A DNA stretch of 64,000 nt from NCBI RefSeq assembly GCF_006159205.1, contig NZ_CP040812.1, forward strand, positions 1,116,001 through 1,180,000, given 5' to 3'. Under the pieces are notes generated by a model, which saw only the letters and a program-made list of their open reading frames with translations, did not search any database and was not told the origin of the DNA. Positions 26,157 through 34,383 of the stretch are shown here, one piece after another; the first letter of the stretch is position 1; the number at the start of each line of letters is the position of its first letter. This DNA comes from Antarcticibacterium flavum. GTDB taxonomy: Bacteria; Bacteroidota; Bacteroidia; Flavobacteriales; Flavobacteriaceae. The position numbers were made by a program, and so were the translations under genes.

Positions 26157-26582
26157 TTATTCGTCCAGTAAAAGGTTAAGTGTAACATCTATATTATCCC
26201 TGGTGGCTCTTGAATAAGGACATATCTCGTGAGCCTCATTCACTAGTTTTTCCCCGGTTTCAACGTCAACTCCCGGTATCCAGGAATCAAGGATTACAGA
26301 TAATTGAAGGTCACCTTCTTCGGTTTTTCCTATTCCCACCGTAGCGGTCACGTTAAAATCTCCAAGGTCTACCTTATGTTTTTCTGCCACTACCTGCAAG
26401 GCGCTACCGTAACAGGCAGCATAAGCGGCTCCAAAAAGTTGTTCAGGGTTTGTTTTCTTTTCACCCTTGCCACCAAGGCCTTTAGGTAAACTTACATCCA
26501 TATCAAGGATCCCGTCCTCACTTTTAACATGGCCTTCCCTCCCGCCAGAGGCTGTTACAGCGGCTTTGTATAATCTTTTCAT
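26157..26582 (-). CDS. ohr: Organic hydroperoxide resistance protein, Ohr/OsmC family
   Basis: The 141-aa thiol peroxidase reduces organic hydroperoxides. The two redox Cys are in the expected contexts: AAYAACYGSALQVV at about 58 and ICPYSRATRDN at about 120. The N-terminal VTASGGREGHVKSEDGILD and the PKGLGGKGEKKTNPEQLFGA loop place it in the Ohr rather than OsmC subgroup. It is divergent from the MeaB gene; the 103-bp gap contains a palindrome AATTATATAATT (26602-26613 region) that may be an operator. No MarR-type ohrR gene is adjacent. Confidence 0.95.
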   Translation of the reverse strand: MKRLYKAAVTASGGREGHVKSEDGILDMDVSLPKGLGGKGEKKTNPEQLFGAAYAACYGSALQVVAEKHKVDLGDFNVTATVGIGKTEEGDLQLSVILDSWIPGVDVETGEKLVNEAHEICPYSRATRDNIDVTLNLLLDE

Positions 26583-26656
26583 TATTTTTCTGTTTAATAG
26601 AATTATATAATTTTGGAATATACCTACTATTGCAGTTTACATCAAAGGAAGTTTCT

Positions 26657-26664
26657 TAAATTTG
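26657..26664 (+). promoter_or_regulatory. Candidate -7 element for the meaB operon
   Basis: TAAATTTG at 26657-26664 matches TAnnTTTG and lies 21 bp before the TTG start of meaB. A TTG at 26630-26632 could be part of the -33 box but the 24-bp spacing is long. Confidence 0.35.
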
Positions 26665-26685
26665 TCATAAATCTATTTACCTGTT

Positions 26686-27771
26686 TTGGATAAATCCCGC
26701 AATAAATCTGCATTACACGAGTCTGAAGGTACTCCTTCTACCCCGGGTATTAATCCAAAATCTATAGCCAGGATCAAAGCCTTCAGAAAAAAACAGATAC
26801 CTGAAGAGGAGCTAGTAGGGAAAATTCTTGCCGGCAACAAAACCGCTTTGGGGCGCGCCATTACGCTTGTTGAAAGCCATCAACAAGACCACCTGGAACG
26901 AGCGCAAAAGGTAATAGAAGCCTGTTTACCACACGCCCAACGTTCTGTACGAATTGGGATAACAGGGGTGCCGGGTGTAGGAAAAAGTACTTTTATAGAA
27001 GCTTTTGGAACCTACCTGGTATCGAAGGGCAAAAAAGTTGCTGTGCTCGCAGTTGATCCCTCTAGCAGTGTTACTCATGGAAGTATAATGGGCGATAAGA
27101 CCAGGATGGAGAAACTGGTAACAATGGAGAATGCTTTTATAAGACCATCACCCTCTGGTGATTCTCTTGGAGGGGTTGCGCAAAAAACCAGGGAAAGTAT
27201 AGTTCTATGTGAAGCGGCCGGTTTTGATGTCTTGCTTATTGAGACAGTGGGTGTAGGACAAAGTGAGACTACCGTTCATAGTATGACAGATTTTTTTCTT
27301 TTGCTTAAGCTTGCCGGTGCCGGGGACGAGCTCCAGGGAATAAAAAGAGGGATCATTGAAATGGCAGATCTTATAGTGATCAATAAGGCCGATGGGGAGA
27401 ACCAGAAAGCAGCCAGGGATGCCAGGCTTGAATTTAAAAGGGCATTGAATCTATATCCTCCACGGGAAAGCCGGTGGCAGCCACAGGTGCTCTTAAGCAG
27501 TGCAATCAATCATCAAGGGATCCCTGAAGTTTGGGAGGAAATAATGAATTATCTCGAGCTTGTGCAGGCCAATGGCTTTTTTGAAGCAAACAGGCACGAA
27601 CAAAATAAATTCTGGATGTTACAAACTATCAATGAACATTTAAAGAAGAGTTTTTACCAACATCCTGAAATAAAAAAAGAATTGCAGGTGCAGCTAAAGG
27701 CTATTGAGCAAAAAAAGACCAGTCCCTTTGCAGCAGCAAAACATTTGATAAAGTTATGGAATGAAGTATGA
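26686..27771 (+). CDS. meaB: Methylmalonyl-CoA mutase-associated GTPase MeaB
   Basis: MeaB is a G3E GTPase that loads and protects adenosylcobalamin in acyl-CoA mutases. The 361-aa product contains Walker A GVPGVGKST at about 94-102, AVDPSSSVTHGSIMGDKTRM, ETVGVGQSET (switch) and the base-specificity motif NKAD. The front EGTPSTPGINPKSIARIKAFR is typical of the family and supports the TTG at 26686 as start, since no ATG occurs before residue 140. It overlaps the next gene by 11 bp, linking it with two glycosyltransferases. The IcmF-type protein at 60 kb has its own GTPase domain, so MeaB may serve a separate methylmalonyl-CoA mutase outside the window. Confidence 0.95.
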   Translation: MDKSRNKSALHESEGTPSTPGINPKSIARIKAFRKKQIPEEELVGKILAGNKTALGRAITLVESHQQDHLERAQKVIEACLPHAQRSVRIGITGVPGVGKSTFIEAFGTYLVSKGKKVAVLAVDPSSSVTHGSIMGDKTRMEKLVTMENAFIRPSPSGDSLGGVAQKTRESIVLCEAAGFDVLLIETVGVGQSETTVHSMTDFFLLLKLAGAGDELQGIKRGIIEMADLIVINKADGENQKAARDARLEFKRALNLYPPRESRWQPQVLLSSAINHQGIPEVWEEIMNYLELVQANGFFEANRHEQNKFWMLQTINEHLKKSFYQHPEIKKELQVQLKAIEQKKTSPFAAAKHLIKLWNEV

Positions 27772-28480
27772 GTTTACGATCATAATTCCGGTTTACAATG
27801 AATCGGAAAGTTTGAAGCGACTGGAAGAAATGTTGCTTGAATACCTTAAAAAAGCATCGAAAAAGACCTGTGTTATTCTTGTGGATGATGGATCTACAGA
27901 TGGTAGCACAGAGATGATAAGGGAAATAAGCGACAGAAATCAAGATATATATCGAATATTATTCCAGGAAAATGCAGGAAAAGGTGCTGCACTTAAAGCA
28001 GGTTTTGAAGCCACTACCTCCCCCCTGCTGGGTTATATGGATGCCGATCTTCAAACCCATCCAGAAGATTTTGAACGATTACTGGTTTTTGCCAATGACT
28101 ATGAACTTGTCACCGGCTGGAGGCAGGTGCGGGAAGATACTGGTGTCAAAAAGATCTCCTCCTTAGTAGGTAATAAGGTAAGGGGACTTTTCATCAATGA
28201 TGGAATTCATGACACAGGATGCCCACTTAAGGTCATACATACCCAAAATGCTAAGCAAATACCCATGTTTACCGGCTTACAAAGGTTTATTCCCGCAATG
28301 ATCCTTTTACAAAAGGGCAGGATAAAAGAAGTACCTGTTCCTCATTACCCACGAAGTGCCGGGGTATCAAAATACAGCTTTAAGAACAGGTTCCTGGGGC
28401 CATTGTTTGATTGCTTTGGATATGTATGGATGAAGAAGACTTACATCAATTACCATATAAAAGAAAAAAACACAAAATAG
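27761..28480 (+). CDS. Family 2 glycosyltransferase (dolichyl-phosphate-mannose synthase-like)
   Basis: The 239-aa cytosolic enzyme has the GT-A start FTIIIPVYNESESLKRL, the nucleotide motif LVDDGSTDGSTE, the lipid-linked-sugar synthase hallmark NAGKGAALKAGF, and the metal motif GYMDADLQTHPEDF. A C-terminal stretch PHYPRSAGVSKYSFKNRF is also typical. Such enzymes move a sugar from a nucleotide donor to polyprenyl phosphate. The following GT39-like gene, one base downstream, would use that lipid-linked sugar, so the pair probably modifies a surface glycan. The start overlaps the meaB stop by 11 bp. Confidence 0.92.
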   Translation: MKYEFTIIIPVYNESESLKRLEEMLLEYLKKASKKTCVILVDDGSTDGSTEMIREISDRNQDIYRILFQENAGKGAALKAGFEATTSPLLGYMDADLQTHPEDFERLLVFANDYELVTGWRQVREDTGVKKISSLVGNKVRGLFINDGIHDTGCPLKVIHTQNAKQIPMFTGLQRFIPAMILLQKGRIKEVPVPHYPRSAGVSKYSFKNRFLGPLFDCFGYVWMKKTYINYHIKEKNTK

Positions 28481-28481
28481 C

Positions 28482-30119
28482 TTGAAGCTGCTTCCACACC
28501 TTTACCATAAATATCCGCAGTTGCTTCTGCTCCTGGCCGGCAGCCTGGTTTTTCTTATGAACCTTGATGCACTTTTTGTGAATATCATGGAAGCCCGTAA
28601 TTTTATAACTGCAAGGGAAATGCTGGTTCATGATAACTGGATCTTTACTACCATGAACGAGATGCCCAGGTATCAAAAGCCGCCCCTGCCCACATGGCTA
28701 ACGGCAATAAGCGCAGGGATCTTTGGAGAGGAAAGCTTATATGCATATCGTCTTCCTGCCGCCCTGGCATCTTTATTTTTAATGTGGATATTCTACAGGA
28801 TACAACTGGAACTAAAGCTGCATAAATCCCTGGCTTTCCTTTCCTCCCTTATTTTGATCACCTCGTTCTATGTTTTCTTTGCCGGCCGTGAAGGGCAATG
28901 GGATATATTTACCCACAGCTTTATGGCCGGCAGTATTTTTTTCCTTATCCGGCTTTTAAAAAAGCCGGATGAAGATTATAAAAATGCAGTGTACGCAGGC
29001 CTCTTCCTGGGAGCGAGCTTAATGAGCAAAGGTCCGGTATCAGTCTACGCTCTGTTCCTGCCTTTCCTTATTAGCTATGCGTTCACTTTTAGATTCAAAA
29101 ATCTACAGCTTAAATGGAAGTCACTGCTGTTAATGGTTGTTATTGGGCTACTTACCGGGGGTTGGTGGACCTTACTCGTGCATTATTATGACCCGGCCGA
29201 ATTTACCCGCATTGCAGAGGTAGAGAGTGATCGCTGGTTTAATTATAACGTGCGACCATTTTATTATTACTGGAGTTTCTTTACCCAAAGCGGCATTTGG
29301 ACCATCCCGGCACTTATGGGATTGGGATATTGGTACCTTAAACCAAAAATCTCTAAACCCGGTGCCTATAAATTTTTCTTCCTGTGGGTTGTCTGCTCTG
29401 TGGTACTTCTGTCCATAATTCCTGAAAAGAAAAGCAGGTACCTGCTTCCCGTCCTCATCCCGCTGGCCACCACTACAGGTTTTTATGCAGAATATGTTAT
29501 AAAGAACTTTAAAAATAAATTTAAAGTCCTTGAAAAGATCCCAGTTTACTTCAACTTTGTAGTGCTTATAATAATCTCGCTGGCTATCCCTGTAACATTG
29601 GTAGTAATTGCAGGAACAGAGATCCTGGAAATGAAATGGACTTTCTTCATTTTTTCCATACTTATGTTAGGATGCGCTTTAGCATTTATTTACGCACTTA
29701 TAAAAAAGAATATGAAGTTGCTTTTTGGGCTGCAGGTAAGCCTCATGATCATAATTATTGCAGCAGGTTTTCCACTGTTGAAATTAATAAACCCGGAAAG
29801 AAATTCTCCTAATGTAGCTCACATAAAAGAACTAAGTATTAAGGAAAACCTCAAGGTATACGATTATAAGAGTATGTTGCCAGAGCTGGTTTGGCATTTT
29901 GGGACTTCGATCCCACAGGTTCTGGAAAAAACTCCCGCTCCTACCGCCAAAAGATTTCTTCTGCTGGTAGAGGAAAGTGCTTTTCCCGAATGGAAAAAGG
30001 ACTTCCCTGAATATAAAACTGAAGCCCTAGGGGTACTGGACCTCAACCCGGTTCATCAAACAGGTACAAATAACCGTCTTATTCGAAATTACTACCTTCT
30101 TATCCTGCAGGAACCCTAA
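28482..30119 (+). CDS. GT39/ArnT-like polytopic glycosyltransferase
   Basis: The 545-aa membrane protein starts with TTG at 28482 (MKLLPHLYHKYPQLLLLLAGS). The first periplasmic loop contains the family signature: NIMEARNFITAREMLVHDNWIFTTMNEMPRYQKPPLP, with an acidic residue in MEAR and the YxKPP motif used by ArnT/PMT enzymes. About eleven membrane helices follow (for example LPAALASLFLMWIFY, SLLLMVVIGLLTGGWWTLLV) and a small soluble C-terminal domain. It likely transfers sugar from polyprenyl phosphate to lipid A or another acceptor. Its 3' end overlaps the converging PAP2 gene by 20 bp. Confidence 0.92.
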   Translation: MKLLPHLYHKYPQLLLLLAGSLVFLMNLDALFVNIMEARNFITAREMLVHDNWIFTTMNEMPRYQKPPLPTWLTAISAGIFGEESLYAYRLPAALASLFLMWIFYRIQLELKLHKSLAFLSSLILITSFYVFFAGREGQWDIFTHSFMAGSIFFLIRLLKKPDEDYKNAVYAGLFLGASLMSKGPVSVYALFLPFLISYAFTFRFKNLQLKWKSLLLMVVIGLLTGGWWTLLVHYYDPAEFTRIAEVESDRWFNYNVRPFYYYWSFFTQSGIWTIPALMGLGYWYLKPKISKPGAYKFFFLWVVCSVVLLSIIPEKKSRYLLPVLIPLATTTGFYAEYVIKNFKNKFKVLEKIPVYFNFVVLIIISLAIPVTLVVIAGTEILEMKWTFFIFSILMLGCALAFIYALIKKNMKLLFGLQVSLMIIIIAAGFPLLKLINPERNSPNVAHIKELSIKENLKVYDYKSMLPELVWHFGTSIPQVLEKTPAPTAKRFLLLVEESAFPEWKKDFPEYKTEALGVLDLNPVHQTGTNNRLIRNYYLLILQEP

Positions 30120-30675
30120 AACGCCTCATAAGGTAATTGTGGAGTAAGGAAAACAAATACCCGAAAAGAGCACCAATAAACATCCCCGTCAAAATATCCC
30201 CGGGATAGTGTACTCCAAGGTATACCCTGCTATACGATACCAGCAGGGACCAGCCAAGTAAGAAGTAGATGAGATAGTGGTAATACTTCTTTAAAATAAT
30301 TCCCAGGAACACTGCCACTCCCATGGAGTTGGAAGCATGTGCAGAAAAATACCCATACCTGCCACAACGTTTAGCCACAAAACGGGCATATTCCATCACT
30401 CCTTCCTGTCCGCAAGGGCGTAGGCGCATGAAATGATCTTTAAAGATATTGCCAAGCTGGTCTGTAACCGTAATGAGCAGGGCGATAAGGATTGCTGTAA
30501 TTATAGCTCCTTTTAATTTAAACTTTCTAAAGATTAAATAAAGCAGCAAGGCATAGAGAGGAATGGCTGTCCATTTTTCTGTAACCAGCAGCCAAAAAGG
30601 ATCCCAGGTGAAATTTCCGAGATTGTTAAAATAAAAGAACAGCTGGCGATCCAGCTCGTTTATTTTTTCCAGCAT
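30100..30675 (-). CDS. PAP2-family membrane phosphatase
   Basis: The 191-aa protein has the three PAP2 motifs: KDHFMRLRP (motif 1, K-x6-RP), SAHASN (motif 2, PSGH-type with the catalytic His) and SRVYLGVHYPGD (motif 3, SR-x5-H-x3-D). Five to six helices are present. Substrates in the family are phosphatidic acid, undecaprenyl pyrophosphate or lipid A phosphates. The neighbouring lipid-linked-sugar enzymes on the other strand make a lipid carrier substrate plausible. It overlaps the converging GT39 gene by 20 bp and lies 4 bp after the small acidic gene. Confidence 0.93.
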   Translation of the reverse strand: MLEKINELDRQLFFYFNNLGNFTWDPFWLLVTEKWTAIPLYALLLYLIFRKFKLKGAIITAILIALLITVTDQLGNIFKDHFMRLRPCGQEGVMEYARFVAKRCGRYGYFSAHASNSMGVAVFLGIILKKYYHYLIYFLLGWSLLVSYSRVYLGVHYPGDILTGMFIGALFGYLFSLLHNYLMRRFRVPAG

Positions 30676-30679
30676 TTAT

Positions 30680-30907
30680 CTACTCTTCGTAACGGGATAC
30701 CTCCCTGTCATAAAACTCATTCGCCTGGGTGATCAAATCCTCAGCTTGTTCGGCCAGTTCTTTTTCATCACTCTGGTCAAAATCTTCGAGCCACTCCACA
30801 TCGTCGTTTTCAAGATTTATAATAAATCGTGGATATTCTGTATGTACAACAAAAATGGCATCGGGATAATCTGTATTATCACCTAAAAGGAATTTTGGAA
30901 AATCCAT
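30680..30907 (-). CDS. Small acidic conserved hypothetical protein
   Basis: The 75-aa product (MDFPKFLLGDNTDYPDAIFVVHTEYPRF start) is strongly acidic, with VEWLEDFDQSDEKELAEQAEDL in the middle and a helical C-terminus. I do not recognise a named family. Its ATG, compact length and 4-bp spacing to the PAP2 gene suggest a real two-gene unit. No membrane segment or Cys. Confidence 0.75.
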   Translation of the reverse strand: MDFPKFLLGDNTDYPDAIFVVHTEYPRFIINLENDDVEWLEDFDQSDEKELAEQAEDLITQANEFYDREVSRYEE

Positions 30908-30986
30908 AGATCGTTTAGTTTCTATTAAAATTAAATGTTTCAGAAAAGATCATTCTTCATCTTGTTTCTGAAGGTTATTCTTCACA

Positions 30987-32360
30987 TCAAACAGCTGGCT
31001 TTTCGAGGGCTGTTTCCTGCTTCAGGATCAATTCTTTGCTAAGATAGTTAAATCTAAAATGAAGCATCACTGCTGAAGCTGTTAAACCCGCGAGAAGACC
31101 CAACCAGATGCCCATACTTCCCAGCTGATCTTCCCGTCCAAAATAGATAGATACAGGGAAACCAATGATCCAGTACGCAACAAAACAGATAAGCGTAGGG
31201 ATCTTCACATCCTGAAGCCCCCTTAGCGCTCCCAATATCACCACCTGCAAACCATCGCTTAACTGGAATAGAGCCGCTATTACCAGTAGTTGCGCTGCCA
31301 GTAGGATCACCTCCATATTATCTATATATAAAGTTGGCAGCCAGTCTTTCATGAGAATAAACCCAATCGCAAACACCGCCTCGATAAGGAATACCAGGAG
31401 GAAGGTAGAAAAAGCTATTCGTCTTAGATCCCTGTAATTCCTTAATCCCTTTTGGTTTCCTACCCTTATCGTGGCAGTAACTCCAAGCCCCACTGCGATC
31501 ATAAAGGTCATTGAAGCCAGGTTGAGGGCGATTTGGTTTGCTGCCTGTGGATTCGTTCCCAGAGTTCCCGCAAGAATAATAGTACCGGTAAAAATACCCA
31601 CTTCAAAGAACATTTGTAGTGCAGTGGGAAAGCCAAGTGATAAAAGACGTTTAAATATTTCAGGCTTTATAAGGTTTCTTTTACTCCAAATAAAGTAATC
31701 CCTGAATTTCTTCTTTCTCCTAAGGATTTCCCAAATGAACCACAGCATAAAGAAGCGGGAAATGAGCGTTCCAATGGCAGCCCCTTCCAGCTCCAGTCTT
31801 GGAAATATCCATATCCCGTAAATAAGAAGGAAGTTTGCCACTACATTCACCACATTGGCAATAAGGGTAGCATACATTGCATATTTGGTTTGGGAGAGCC
31901 CATCTGCAAACTGCTTATAGCCCTGGAAGATCATTAGAGGGATCATCGAGAAAGCTACGATCTCCAGATAGGGAATTGCAAGCTCCACCACCTCGGGCGG
32001 CTGGTCCAGGTGGTATAGGATAGGTTTGGCCAGCAGTAGCAAGAGGAACAAAAAGACTCCGCTTGTAGCACTCAGGATGATCCCATGATGGAAGTAGCTG
32101 CGGCCTTTATCAAGATCCCCGGCGCCATCGGCCTCTGCGATCAAGGGTGTGATGGCAAAAGAAAATCCTATTCCCAGGGACAAGGCAATGAAAACCAAAC
32201 TATTCCCAAGTGAAACAGCTGCCAGGGGAGCAGCACCCAGTCTTCCAATCATAAGATTATCCACCAGCCCCACCAGCACGTGCCCCAACTGCCCCATCAT
32301 CACCGGGAAGGCGATGTTTAAGTTGGTGCGAAATTCCCTCGTATATTGTGATAATTGCAA
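30987..32360 (-). CDS. MATE-family multidrug/Na+ antiporter
   Basis: The 457-aa inner-membrane protein has twelve helices in two similar halves. Recognisable segments include LNIAFPVMMGQLGHVLVGLVDNLMIGRLGAAPLAAVSLGNSLVF in the first half and GFPTALQMFFEVGIFTGTIILAGTLGTNPQAANQIALNLASMTFMIAVGLGVTATIRVGNQKG at the start of the second. The AAVSLGNSL and AANQIALNLAS sequences are the paired MATE signatures. It exports cationic compounds with H+ or Na+. The upstream side is the long repeat region B, so its promoter lies in or near repeats. Confidence 0.95.
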   Translation of the reverse strand: MQLSQYTREFRTNLNIAFPVMMGQLGHVLVGLVDNLMIGRLGAAPLAAVSLGNSLVFIALSLGIGFSFAITPLIAEADGAGDLDKGRSYFHHGIILSATSGVFLFLLLLLAKPILYHLDQPPEVVELAIPYLEIVAFSMIPLMIFQGYKQFADGLSQTKYAMYATLIANVVNVVANFLLIYGIWIFPRLELEGAAIGTLISRFFMLWFIWEILRRKKKFRDYFIWSKRNLIKPEIFKRLLSLGFPTALQMFFEVGIFTGTIILAGTLGTNPQAANQIALNLASMTFMIAVGLGVTATIRVGNQKGLRNYRDLRRIAFSTFLLVFLIEAVFAIGFILMKDWLPTLYIDNMEVILLAAQLLVIAALFQLSDGLQVVILGALRGLQDVKIPTLICFVAYWIIGFPVSIYFGREDQLGSMGIWLGLLAGLTASAVMLHFRFNYLSKELILKQETALEKPAV

Positions 32361-32472
32361 AGCCGAAAATTAGTGTGCAAAGATAGTATGCTTTTCCTGC
32401 TGAGGAAATTTTATATTGATTGAATTATAATAGCATGTATATATTAATGATTGCAGTTCATTCTTTAAAAAA

Positions 32473-32507
32473 GTGGAAAGTGGAAAGAGGAGAGAGGAAA
32501 GTCTGGA
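32473..32507. repeat. Five GTGGAAA-type heptamers
   Basis: Units GTGGAAA, GTGGAAA, GAGGAGA, GAGGAAA and GTCTGGA follow in exact 7-bp phase. Confidence 0.8.
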
Positions 32508-32714
32508 CGTGGCTCCCTACCCCCATAGGGGAGCAATATAAAAAAGAATGCTGCACTGCAAGATTTTAGATTGCAGACCTCCATGCAGTTAGTTTATTTT
32601 AAAGGGAAAGTGGAACTTAAATAGTCTATACATGTTAAAAATAAGAACTCCGCCAAACTCCGTGGTTATATAAAAATAGACTCGAAAATAGGAGAATCAC
32701 CCCACTTATCGCGA

Positions 32715-32889
32715 CCCAACAACAAACAAACTCCAAGCACCAAATTCCAAATCAAAGGAAAAACAGCAAACGGTAAACGGAAAACGGAAAACAGCGAACG
32801 GTAAACGGTAAACAACACCAAACACCAAACGCCAAACCCCAAACAACAAATCCCTCTAACGACTAAAGACTAAAGACTAACGACTATCC
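32715..32889. repeat. 25-unit degenerate heptamer array (array B)
   Basis: The 175 bp divide into 25 consecutive 7-mers with no phase break. Unit types change along the array: ACAAACA/AGCACCA/AATTCCA, then CGGTAAA and CGGAAAA (32771-32812), then AAACACC, AAACGCC, AAACCCC (32820-32840), then ACTAAAG and ACTAACG (32862-32882). Neighbouring units are alike and distant ones are not, as expected from repeated local duplication with divergence. Confidence 0.88.
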
Positions 32890-32911
32890 TCTCCGCGTAA
32901 TCCGGTTTCAA

Positions 32912-34335
32912 CTACATTTTAGGCTCCTCCACATTTCTAATACGATTAAACCCATATTTGTCCACTAAATATATGAGAGACGTCATAGTAGCTGCACCAA
33001 GTTCAAGTTCCCTTTTGTTGATATGCTCAAAGGTGTCATTATCTGAATGGTGATGGTCAAAATATCTCTGGGAATCTGCCCGGAGTCCTGCCAGTACGAT
33101 GGAATTGTTCTTAAGTGGGCCAATATCTGCCCCGCTCCCACCGCGGTCAAATTGATGGATCAAATATGGTTCAAACAGGGATTTCCATTTTTCTATTTGA
33201 GCAAATTGAGAATCACCGGCATCAAAGGAAAATCCGCGGGGAGTGAACCCACCGGCATCGCTTTCAAGTGCAAAGATGTGGTTTTCTTTATTTTGTTTGA
33301 CCATTTCGGCATACTTATTACCCCCCTTAGGCCATTCTCTTCATTCATAAAAAGCACCACTCGTATGCTTCTTTTAGGTTTATACCCTAATTCCCTAAAA
33401 AGGCGCAGGACTTCCATAGATTGAACCACCCCGGCACCGTCATCATGGGAGCCATCTCCCAGGTCCCAGGAATCCAGGTGGCCACCCACGACGATATATT
33501 CATTTGGAAATTCAGAGCCGGTGATCTCTCCTATGACATTAAAGGATTCCACATCCTCCATTTGCCTGCTGTTAATTTTCATATAAAGCTCTGCTGTGGG
33601 ATCCAATTTTAGCAAGGAGCTTAGATATTCGGCATCATTTGTACTTATAGCAGCCGCGGGTATTCTTTTAGAAACAGGCAGGTCATTATAGGTCATGCTT
33701 CCCGTGTGGGGAAAATCATCCAGCCTGTGAGTGAGGGAACGAACAATCACCCCGGTAGCGCCATATTTAGCCGCCTCTGCCGCGCCTGCATAGCGTTGAT
33801 CGACACATTCACCATATGCCTCAAAGGTATTTATAACATCTGCCCGCATTGGCCTGTTAAAGAAAACGATCTTTCCCTTGATCTCTTTTTCCCCGTACCT
33901 TGCGAGATCTTCTATCCCCTGCACCTCGATAACCCCGGCTTTTGTACCATTTGCAGGAGTCGAAACAGAGCCACCAAGGGCAGCAATCTTGATCTCTCTA
34001 CGGGTGGTGGCATCGGTTTGGACATAGGCTCTTTCTTTTGCTCCCCGCACCCATTTTGGAACCATTACAGATTGTAACCAAACTTTATCCAGGCCCAGTT
34101 CCTCCAGTTCATTCCTGGTATATTCAACAGCTCTCTGGGCATTAAGGGATCCCGAGAGCCGGGGACCAATTTTCAATGATAAATGTTCCAGCCAGTTATA
34201 TGCCTGCCCATTTAGCAGTGCCATATCATAGATCTTTCTAATCTCCAGGGAATCTTCAGTTGAAGTTTGCTCCTGGGAAAATCCAGGGGCGGTTATTCCA
34301 AATAAAAACAGAAAGAGAAACTTTTTCATAGTCAT
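32912..34335 (-). pseudogene. M28-family zinc aminopeptidase, broken by a -1 frameshift
   Basis: The first 337 codons or so encode a signal peptide (MTMKKFLFLFLFGITAPGFSQ), a protease-associated insert (GVIEVQGIEDLARYGEKEIKGKIVFFNRPM) and the M28 core with zinc ligands in VVGGHLDSWDLGDGSHDDGAG and FMNEENGLRG. At the six-G run (plus-strand C at 33321-33326) the frame is lost. The matching continuation NKYAEMVKQNKENHIFALESDAGG through FDHHHSDNDTF, with the last zinc-ligand His, is in the next frame and ends at 32912. Adding one G restores one reading frame of about 474 codons. It may be a true mutation, a slippage site or a sequence error. Confidence 0.88.
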
Positions 34336-34383
34336 TAAATTTTCAGCTAAATAAAAAAAATAAATCCTTAAAAGGAAACCGGG

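Larger units (their letters stand above)
32361..32911. other. 551-bp repeat-rich gap between the MATE start and the M28 gene end
   Basis: No coding frame or RNA gene was recognised. It holds a GTGGAAA-type heptamer tract (32473-32507), an ACTCCGTGGTTA motif shared with the gap at 21968, and a 175-bp heptamer array (32715-32889). The MATE promoter must lie near 32370-32460. Confidence 0.7.

Noticed and set aside
32715..32889. Possible CRISPR array
   Set aside because: Units are 7 bp with no conserved repeat-spacer alternation and no cas genes.
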